Source: Tissierellia bacterium (GTDB lineage: Bacteria > Bacillota > Clostridia > Tissierellales > Tissierellaceae). Taken from it: 11,626 bases of DNA. A model generated the notes under the pieces. It was not told the origin of the DNA, searched no databases, and saw only the letters and a list, made by a program, of their open reading frames with translations. The stretch is taken from assembly GCA_012521625.1 (NCBI GenBank), contig JAAYLY010000122.1, positions 1-11,626 on the forward strand, read 5' to 3'. Position numbers and translations under genes: made by a program. Below, piece by piece: positions 7,305-11,626 of the stretch. Each line of letters opens with the position of its first letter. The first letter of the stretch is position 1.

Positions 7305-7332
7305 AAACCTCCTTTTTAGGAGGTTTTATATT
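7305..7332 (+). terminator. Rho-independent terminator of recA
   Basis: AAACCTCCT (7305-7313) pairs perfectly with AGGAGGTTT (7318-7326) around a TTTT loop. The tail TTATATTACTT is T-rich but interrupted. It begins 5 bases after the recA stop and separates recA from the nuclease operon. Confidence 0.85.
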
Positions 7333-7359
7333 ACTTATATGGAAATTATTGAAGTAAAT

Positions 7360-7373
7360 TACATTTAAATGTA
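7360..7373. promoter_or_regulatory. 14-bp perfect palindrome upstream of the nuclease operon promoter
   Basis: TACATTTAAATGTA is a perfect palindrome ending 14 bases before the -35 of the promoter at 7388. It has the form of a site for a dimeric regulator, but I do not recognise the regulator. AT-rich palindromes also arise by chance. Confidence 0.35.
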
Positions 7374-7387
7374 TTTTATATTGTATC

Positions 7388-7416
7388 TTGAATCTATATA
7401 TGTAGGATTATATATT
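7388..7416 (+). promoter_or_regulatory. Probable sigma-A promoter of the Mre11/Rad50-like operon
   Basis: TTGAAT (7388-7393) and TATATT (7411-7416) are 17 bases apart. The predicted start near 7423 gives a leader of about 77 bases. No GAAC-N4-GTTC SOS box is present between the recA terminator and 7500. This intergenic stretch holds no gene that I can see. Confidence 0.5.
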
Positions 7417-7499
7417 TTATTTAATGTATGGACTTCTACTGATTTATAACTATTAAATAATTTACCCATGACTTATATTAATTTTAAGGGGGTGTTGTA

Positions 7500-8483
7500 T
7501 TGCGACTCTTATTTTTTACCGATTCCCATATTAGGGGAACCTCCCCTAAGAATCGTAAGGACGACTTTGTTCATACCCTGGAGAAGAAATTAGAAGAAAT
7601 AGTTGATATAATAGAAGCTAATAGAGTTGACTATGTCCTCCACGGCGGTGACCTATTCGATAGGCCTGATGTATCTATCGCCATAGTAAGCCGTTTTTCT
7701 AGGTTATTCAAGAAGATTAAAGTACCCATGTATGTAGTAAGCGGAAACCATGACGTCTATGGCCATAACCCCCAGACTATCGGCAGGACTATGATAGGCC
7801 TATTAAGTGAGCTAGATATCTTCAATCTAATTGAAAGGGATGAAAGAATAATCCTAGAAAAGGAGGGCCTTAGGGTCCAAGTAACAGGACAACCCTATAT
7901 ATACGATATAGATGAGCCCGTTAATCGGAAGTATTATATGGTAGAGGATGTAGAAGAGGATATTAACTATGCCATCCATATAGTCCATGGTATGCTATTA
8001 GATAGGCCCTTTATAAAGGGGGTTCCTTATACCCTGGTGGAGGATATCAGGGATACTAAGGCGGATATAACCCTTGCAGGCCACTACCATTCAGGCTTTG
8101 ATAGGATAAAGATAGATGGCAAATATTTCATAAACCCAGGCAGCATAGTTAGGATCTCCAACAGCTTAAGGGAGATGGATAGAAGGCCTAAGGTTATTAT
8201 TATAGACTTAGGAGAAGATATAAAGATAACTGACGTCTACCTAAAAACCGCTTTAGATGGTGATCAAGTCCTAGATAGGGAAGAAATCGAAAGGAATATC
8301 TTTAAAAGGGAAAGGATATATGAATTCAAGCAGACGGTAGATTCAGCCATGAATTTTGAGAAGATGGATATAAATGATGTATTGATAGAAGTTTCCAAAT
8401 CAGAAGGATTAAGTGAAGAAGTTAAAGAAGAGGCTTTAAAAAGGATAGCCATGATCCAGATGAAGGAATTTAACGGAGGTTAA
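7500..8483 (+). CDS. Mre11/SbcD-type metallophosphoesterase (DNA repair nuclease)
   Basis: This is a 327-residue calcineurin-like phosphoesterase of the Mre11/SbcD group. All metal ligands of the family are present: D8-S-H10, GGD51, GNHD (82-85), His163 in VHGMLL, and GHYH (194-197). Such nucleases use two manganese ions and, with a Rad50/SbcC ATPase, open or trim DNA ends and hairpins. The C-terminal segment (about 270-322), a helical pair rich in charged residues, is where Mre11 proteins bind the Rad50 coiled-coil base, so I infer the same here. The start is TTG 7500, preceded by AAGGGGGTG (7486-7494) and a 5-base spacer. No other start is nearby in frame, and the N-terminus MRLLFFTDSHIRG fits the family. 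The next gene starts one base after its stop, and the ribosome binding site for that gene lies within the last codons here. Confidence 0.93.
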   Translation: MRLLFFTDSHIRGTSPKNRKDDFVHTLEKKLEEIVDIIEANRVDYVLHGGDLFDRPDVSIAIVSRFSRLFKKIKVPMYVVSGNHDVYGHNPQTIGRTMIGLLSELDIFNLIERDERIILEKEGLRVQVTGQPYIYDIDEPVNRKYYMVEDVEEDINYAIHIVHGMLLDRPFIKGVPYTLVEDIRDTKADITLAGHYHSGFDRIKIDGKYFINPGSIVRISNSLREMDRRPKVIIIDLGEDIKITDVYLKTALDGDQVLDREEIERNIFKRERIYEFKQTVDSAMNFEKMDINDVLIEVSKSEGLSEEVKEEALKRIAMIQMKEFNGG

Positions 8484-8484
8484 G

Positions 8485-9927
8485 ATGAAATACTTAAAAA
8501 CTGCAATACTTGAAAACTTTCAATCCCATAAGTACTCTGTAATACACTTTGATGAAGGTTTAAACGTGATCTTAGGCCCTTCCGATTCAGGGAAATCTGC
8601 CATTATCAGAGCCATTAAGTGGGCCTTATATAATGAACCGGCTGGAGATTACTTCATGAGGGAGGGGGAAAGTAAAACTAGTGTAACCCTGCTCTTTAGT
8701 GACAATACTAAGGTCAAACGCTTAAGGACCAGGTCTAAGAATCAATATATCCTCTATCTAAAGGATGGGGAGGAAATCATATTGGAAGGCTTTGGTACTT
8801 CTGTTCCTGAAGAAATCCTAGAGGCAACTGGCATAAAGAAGATAAAACTGGATAGTGATTCATCTGCCTCCATCAATCTAGGGGAACAATTAGAGGGGCC
8901 CTTCCTACTATCTGAAAAGACCAGCACTAGGGCTGGAGCCATAGGAAGGCTAATAGGGGTAAATATTATCGATGATGCCTTAAAGGATACCCTGAAGGAT
9001 ATTAGAAATCTAAATAACAGAAGGAAGATGATGGAAGAAAGAATTTCAAAAATCCAGGATGAACTAAAGGAATATGATTATCTAGACCAATTAGAAAAGA
9101 GCTTAGAGGCAGTTGAAAATCTAAGAAGGATCATAGCAGCTAAGACTAAAAAGAAGGAAATACTTAACCAATGCCTAATTAAATATGAAAGCTTAAAAGG
9201 GGAAATATCACAACTTAATCAAACCTTAGACAGGCTTAAATCATTAGAAGATATTGACCCCATAATAGAAACAATAGATAAGAACATCAACAGCTATAAA
9301 TATCTAAGGTTGAAAAATACCCAGTATAAAAACTCTAGGGAGGAAATTAAGAAGACTGACTTTATCCTAGATAAGTTAACTGGCTTAGAAGAAATAGACC
9401 AAATTTTAAAGGATTTCAGTGAGCTAAATAATCGCTTTAAAATCCTTTATAATATTAAAGAAAGCCTAACCCTTGTTCAGGAGGAAAAAAGTAAAACAGA
9501 AGGGATATACCATAGATTAAGGGTATTGCCAGAGATTGAGAAGGCCTTGACTTCCGCTAAAGATAAGCCACAGCTTATAAAGAGGCTTATTAAGCTTAAG
9601 GAGGAATATGCCCTTAACCAAAAGAATTTAAGGGTGGGAAATGAATTTATTAGGCACTTCGATGGCTTAGGAGATGCAGAAGAAAGGATCAATCAAGTAG
9701 CCAAACTAAAGGATAGGTTAAGGAGCTTGATGGAGCTTTCTAAAAGGATGAAAGCTACAAACTTAAGTCTTGATAAGGAGACTAAGGAGTTAGAAAGGAT
9801 AGAAGGGACAATTAAAAGCCAATTAAATGAATATAGGGAGATACTATCTAAGATAGAGGTCTGTCCATTCTGTTTAAGCCATATCGACGAAGATAAGAGG
9901 AATCATATAATTAGCCACTATATTTAG
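8485..9927 (+). CDS. Rad50/SbcC-like ATPase, N-terminal (Walker A) half ending at a zinc hook
   Basis: The 480-residue product is the first half of a Rad50/SbcC protein. Residues 1-160 are the N-lobe of the ATPase: ENFQSHK (10-16), Walker A GPSDSGKS (31-38), and the probable Q-loop Gln135 in GEQLEGPF. Residues about 165-459 are helical and contain five tandem repeats of about 47 residues starting at 200, 248, 295, 342 and 389. CPFC (460-463) has the form of the Rad50 zinc hook CxxC, and the chain stops 17 residues later. The signature motif, Walker B and H-loop are missing and are found in the gene at 10191. CGGAGG (8474-8479) precedes ATG 8485. ATP sites in this family need both lobes, so the product should act with its downstream partners and the nuclease encoded upstream. 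Codon use resembles recA, so recent transfer is not evident. Confidence 0.9.
   Translation: MKYLKTAILENFQSHKYSVIHFDEGLNVILGPSDSGKSAIIRAIKWALYNEPAGDYFMREGESKTSVTLLFSDNTKVKRLRTRSKNQYILYLKDGEEIILEGFGTSVPEEILEATGIKKIKLDSDSSASINLGEQLEGPFLLSEKTSTRAGAIGRLIGVNIIDDALKDTLKDIRNLNNRRKMMEERISKIQDELKEYDYLDQLEKSLEAVENLRRIIAAKTKKKEILNQCLIKYESLKGEISQLNQTLDRLKSLEDIDPIIETIDKNINSYKYLRLKNTQYKNSREEIKKTDFILDKLTGLEEIDQILKDFSELNNRFKILYNIKESLTLVQEEKSKTEGIYHRLRVLPEIEKALTSAKDKPQLIKRLIKLKEEYALNQKNLRVGNEFIRHFDGLGDAEERINQVAKLKDRLRSLMELSKRMKATNLSLDKETKELERIEGTIKSQLNEYREILSKIEVCPFCLSHIDEDKRNHIISHYI
9082..9789 (+). repeat. Five tandem 47-residue protein repeats within the Walker A half
   Basis: Units begin at residues 200, 248, 295, 342 and 389, so the spacing is 48, 47, 47 and 47. 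Each opens with a pattern like LDKLTGLEEIDQIL, LDRLKSLEDIDPII, YHRLRVLPEIEKAL or IRHFDGLGDAEERI: hydrophobics at positions 1, 4, 7, 10 and 14, often Gly or Ser at 6, then a second helix-like stretch around 20-35. A sixth partial unit (from 436) leads into the CPFC hook. Identity is at protein level only, and the DNA copies have diverged. Confidence 0.7.
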
Positions 9928-9937
9928 GAGGGATAGT

Positions 9938-10186
9938 ATGGATTATGAAAAGCAATTAAATAACCTTAAGGAAAATTTAGATAAGGCTAAATCATTAAAA
10001 TACAGGGCGGAGGCTAGGTTGGAGCAGCTAAAACGCCAGGAAGAGGAATTAATCAATGAATTAAATGAATTAGGGGTTAAGCCGGAGGAGCTGGATCAGG
10101 AAATAGAAAAGCTAACTAAGGAAATAGACAGCCTATTAAAGGAAGCCCATAGTTTACTACCTATGGATTTATTGGAGAAGAAGTGA
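9938..10186 (+). CDS. Small coiled-coil protein between the two Rad50-like halves
   Basis: I do not recognise a named family. The 82-residue product is highly charged and almost wholly predicted as helix. Heptad-like leucine spacing runs through KQLNNLKENLDKAKSLKYR and EQLKRQEEELINELNEL (about 5-45), a short break at GVKPEEL, and a second helix to about 74. It has no cysteine and no signal or membrane segment. AGGAGGG (9926-9932) overlaps the upstream stop codon and sits 5 bases before ATG 9938, so translation is well supported. The gene ends with TGA directly followed by TAG, 4 bases before the next gene. By position it corresponds to part of the returning coiled-coil arm of a one-piece Rad50. 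I infer that it pairs with the helical parts of its neighbours. Confidence 0.78.
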   Translation: MDYEKQLNNLKENLDKAKSLKYRAEARLEQLKRQEEELINELNELGVKPEELDQEIEKLTKEIDSLLKEAHSLLPMDLLEKK

Positions 10187-10190
10187 TAGT

Positions 10191-10841
10191 ATGCAGGAAA
10201 TAGATATTTTAGATGAAAGGATAAGCGATTTAAAGGCCTATCTTGCTAGGGAAAGCGGAAAAAGGGATAAATTAAAGGAGCAATTGGAAGAATCTAAGGA
10301 ACAACTTAATGACCTGTTGGAAAATATAGAGCTTTTGGAGAAGGTAGCCATATTATTCCAAAAGACCTCTGAGTTTGCCAGGGAACAGGCCAAAGTTCAA
10401 ATAGAAACCTTAGTGACTAAATGCCTGCAATTTATATTTGAATCCGATATGGAGTTCCAAATAGAAATAGAAGAGTTACGCAGTAAGGCTAATGCTGAGT
10501 TTTATGTGGTTACTGAAAATGATGGTGTCATAATTAAAACCAAACCTGAGTTATCTAGGGGTGGGGGGGTTGTAGATATAGTATCTTTAGCCCTTAGGAT
10601 TGCCTTTTTACAGATTCATAAGCCTAGAATCCAGGGACCCCTTATACTAGATGAACCTGCTAAGCATGTTAGTGAAGATTACATATATAATGTGGCTGAT
10701 TTCCTAAAACAGACATCAGAAATGTTCAATCGGCAAATAATTATGGTAACACATAATCAACACCTATCTGCCATTAGTAATAACTGCTATAGGGTTGAAC
10801 ACGATGGTTCACAAAGTACCATAACGAAGGTAGAATCCTAA
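10191..10841 (+). CDS. Rad50/SbcC-like ATPase, C-terminal half (signature, Walker B, H-loop)
   Basis: This 216-residue protein supplies the second ATPase lobe of a Rad50/SbcC machine. Residues 1-75 form a coiled coil. The C-lobe follows, with the signature motif LSRGGG (121-126) then VVDIVSLALRIAFL, Walker B LILDEP (151-156, Asp154 and Glu155), a D-loop-like AKHVSED, and the H-loop in IIMVTHNQHL (His188). It has no Walker A, which lies in the gene at 8485. The signature departs from the common LSGGE/LSGGQ form, and its codons contain a run of seven G residues (10563-10569). The start ATG 10191 lies 4 bases after the previous stop. The nearest Shine-Dalgarno, GGAG at 10174-10177, is 13 bases away, so translational coupling to the 82-residue gene is likely. 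No terminator follows before the rny promoter. Confidence 0.92.
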   Translation: MQEIDILDERISDLKAYLARESGKRDKLKEQLEESKEQLNDLLENIELLEKVAILFQKTSEFAREQAKVQIETLVTKCLQFIFESDMEFQIEIEELRSKANAEFYVVTENDGVIIKTKPELSRGGGVVDIVSLALRIAFLQIHKPRIQGPLILDEPAKHVSEDYIYNVADFLKQTSEMFNRQIIMVTHNQHLSAISNNCYRVEHDGSQSTITKVES

Positions 10842-10849
10842 TTAGCATC

Positions 10850-10878
10850 TTGACATAATCCTGCTTTAATAATAAAAT
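10850..10878 (+). promoter_or_regulatory. Near-consensus sigma-A promoter of rny
   Basis: A perfect TTGACA (10850-10855) and TAAAAT (10873-10878) are separated by 17 bases. Transcription should start near 10885, giving a leader of about 150 bases before the rny start. It begins only 8 bases after the preceding stop codon. Confidence 0.85.
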
Positions 10879-10885
10879 AAAGGTG

Positions 10886-11010
10886 TGTAGCCATACTTAC
10901 AAGTAATTTCCTTTTATGTATGACGCTACAGCCCAAGTTAAACTTCAATTTTTAGAAGATTTAGCTAATATATACTATTGCTTTGAAATTGAAGCGCAGT
11001 GTGGAACTTG
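10886..11010 (+). promoter_or_regulatory. Structured 5' leader of rny (two hairpin domains)
   Basis: Domain A: TGTAGC and CATAC (10886-10896) pair with GTATG and GCTACA (10918-10930), 11 bp with a 2-base bulge, beginning at the predicted transcript end. Domain B: CAAGTT (10934-10939) with AACTTG (11005-11010), then CTTCAATTT (10943-10951) with AAATTGAAG (10986-10994), then a bulged inner stem AGC/AATA (10963-10970) with TATT/GCT (10976-10982). No T-run follows either domain, so these are not terminators. I do not recognise a known riboswitch class. The Shine-Dalgarno at 11025 stays free of both. Confidence 0.5.
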
Positions 11011-11037
11011 ATAATTTAATAAACGGAGGTGTTTAAC

Positions 11038-11626
11038 ATTAATGAAGCTTTATTCGTAATTCTTGGAGCAATTATTGGAATATTCGTCGGATATTATATA
11101 AGGAAAAATATAGGCGAAGGAAAAATAAATAATGCTGAAGAATTAGCAAAACAAATAGTAGAAGAAGCAAAAAGAGAAGGTGAATCTCAGAAAAAGGAAT
11201 TATTACTTGAAGCCAAAGAAGAGATTCACAGATTAAGGACTGAGGCCGATAGAGAAAATAGAGAAAGACGCAATGAAATTCAAAGATTAGAGCGTCGTGT
11301 TCAAAATAAAGAAGAAGCTGTCGACCGTAAGATGGAAGCAATTGAAAGAAAAGAAGAATTGCTTATAAAGAAGGGGAAAGAATTAGAAGAAAAAGAAGTT
11401 GCCATAAATGATCTTTATGAGCAACAACTTAAGGAATTGGAAAAACTATCAGGTTTAACTTCTGAAGAGGCAAAAGAAATCCTATTAGAAGGAGTTAAAC
11501 GTGAAATTGCCCATGAAACAGCTGTTATGATTAAAGAAATGGAAAATGAGGCTAAGATGGAAGCCGAAAAGAGAGCTAAAGAAATAATCACAACTGCAAT
11601 TCAAAGGTATGCAGCTGATCATGTGG
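11038..11626 (+). CDS. rny: Ribonuclease Y, N-terminal part (truncated by window end)
   Basis: RNase Y is the membrane-anchored endonuclease that starts mRNA decay in many Firmicutes. The 196 codons present encode one membrane segment (about 4-20, ALFVILGAIIGIFVGYY) and a long charged coiled coil (about 28-150). They end near the start of the KH domain (TTAIQRYAADHV). The HD catalytic domain lies beyond the window. The frame has a stop at 11020-11022 and no in-frame ATG until about residue 100. The only well-placed start is ATT 11038, 6 bases after GGAGGTG (11025-11031), giving the family-like N-terminus (M)NEALFVILG. GTG 11029 overlaps that site. Arginine codons here are mainly AGA and CGT, unlike the AGG-rich genes upstream. 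In Bacillus rny also lies a short way downstream of recA. Confidence 0.94.
   Translation, partial: MNEALFVILGAIIGIFVGYYIRKNIGEGKINNAEELAKQIVEEAKREGESQKKELLLEAKEEIHRLRTEADRENRERRNEIQRLERRVQNKEEAVDRKMEAIERKEELLIKKGKELEEKEVAINDLYEQQLKELEKLSGLTSEEAKEILLEGVKREIAHETAVMIKEMENEAKMEAEKRAKEIITTAIQRYAADHV

Noticed and set aside
9925..10191. Split Rad50-like genes as a frameshifted pseudogene or programmed frameshift
   Set aside because: The 82-residue gene has its own strong Shine-Dalgarno overlapping the previous stop, both downstream genes begin with ATG at operon-like spacing, all motifs are intact, and no slippery heptamer was seen at the junctions. An assembly or mutation artefact is not fully excluded.
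10886..10930. Hairpin after the C-terminal ATPase gene as its terminator
   Set aside because: It is followed by GCCCAAGTTAAAC with no T-run, and it begins at the predicted start of the rny transcript.
11029..11031. GTG as start of rny
   Set aside because: It overlaps the GGAGGTG site and has no other ribosome binding sequence upstream. It would add three residues (VFN) before the family-like N-terminus.

Overview
The window is AT-rich chromosomal DNA from a low-GC, Gram-positive, probably endospore-forming anaerobe. Clostridia, and within them something near Tissierellia, fit best. The evidence is the gene order (dut, ymxH, tepA, ftsK/spoIIIE, pgsA, cinA, recA, rny), which matches the conserved sporulation/recombination neighbourhood known from Bacillus and Clostridia, a Firmicutes-type LexA operator, strong GGAGG-type ribosome binding sites, and TTG used as a start. 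The genus assignment is inference. All genes I support lie on the + strand.

Layout. Positions 1-277 are non-coding and end in a probable promoter for dut (dUTPase, 278-709). A small PRC-barrel sporulation protein (ymxH type, 872-1120) follows, then a weak and a strong terminator-like hairpin. Next is tepA (ClpP-like protease, 1394-2116). A promoter with an extended -10 begins at the tepA stop codon and drives ftsK/spoIIIE (2198-4363), pgsA (4382-4927) and cinA (4954-6183), which are closely spaced. recA (6269-7300) has its own promoter, whose -35 overlaps the cinA stop, with a perfect GAAC-N4-GTTC SOS box just downstream. It ends at a hairpin terminator.

The accessory part is 7333-10841, a four-gene operon inserted between recA and rny. 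It holds an Mre11/SbcD-type nuclease (7500-8483) followed by a Rad50/SbcC-type ATPase that is not one polypeptide. The Walker A half ends just after a CPFC zinc-hook motif (8485-9927). An 82-residue coiled-coil protein follows (9938-10186), then a separate half with the signature motif, Walker B and H-loop (10191-10841). The coiled-coil part of the Walker A half is built from about five tandem repeats with a strict 47-residue period. The likely job is DNA end processing upstream of RecA.

The window closes with a near-consensus promoter, a roughly 150-base structured leader, and the first 196 codons of rny (RNase Y). The rny reading frame has no ATG at its N-terminus and appears to start at ATT behind a perfect Shine-Dalgarno sequence. 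Another unusual initiation region is recA, where the strong Shine-Dalgarno lies 22 bases from the ATG with a perfect 7-bp hairpin between them.
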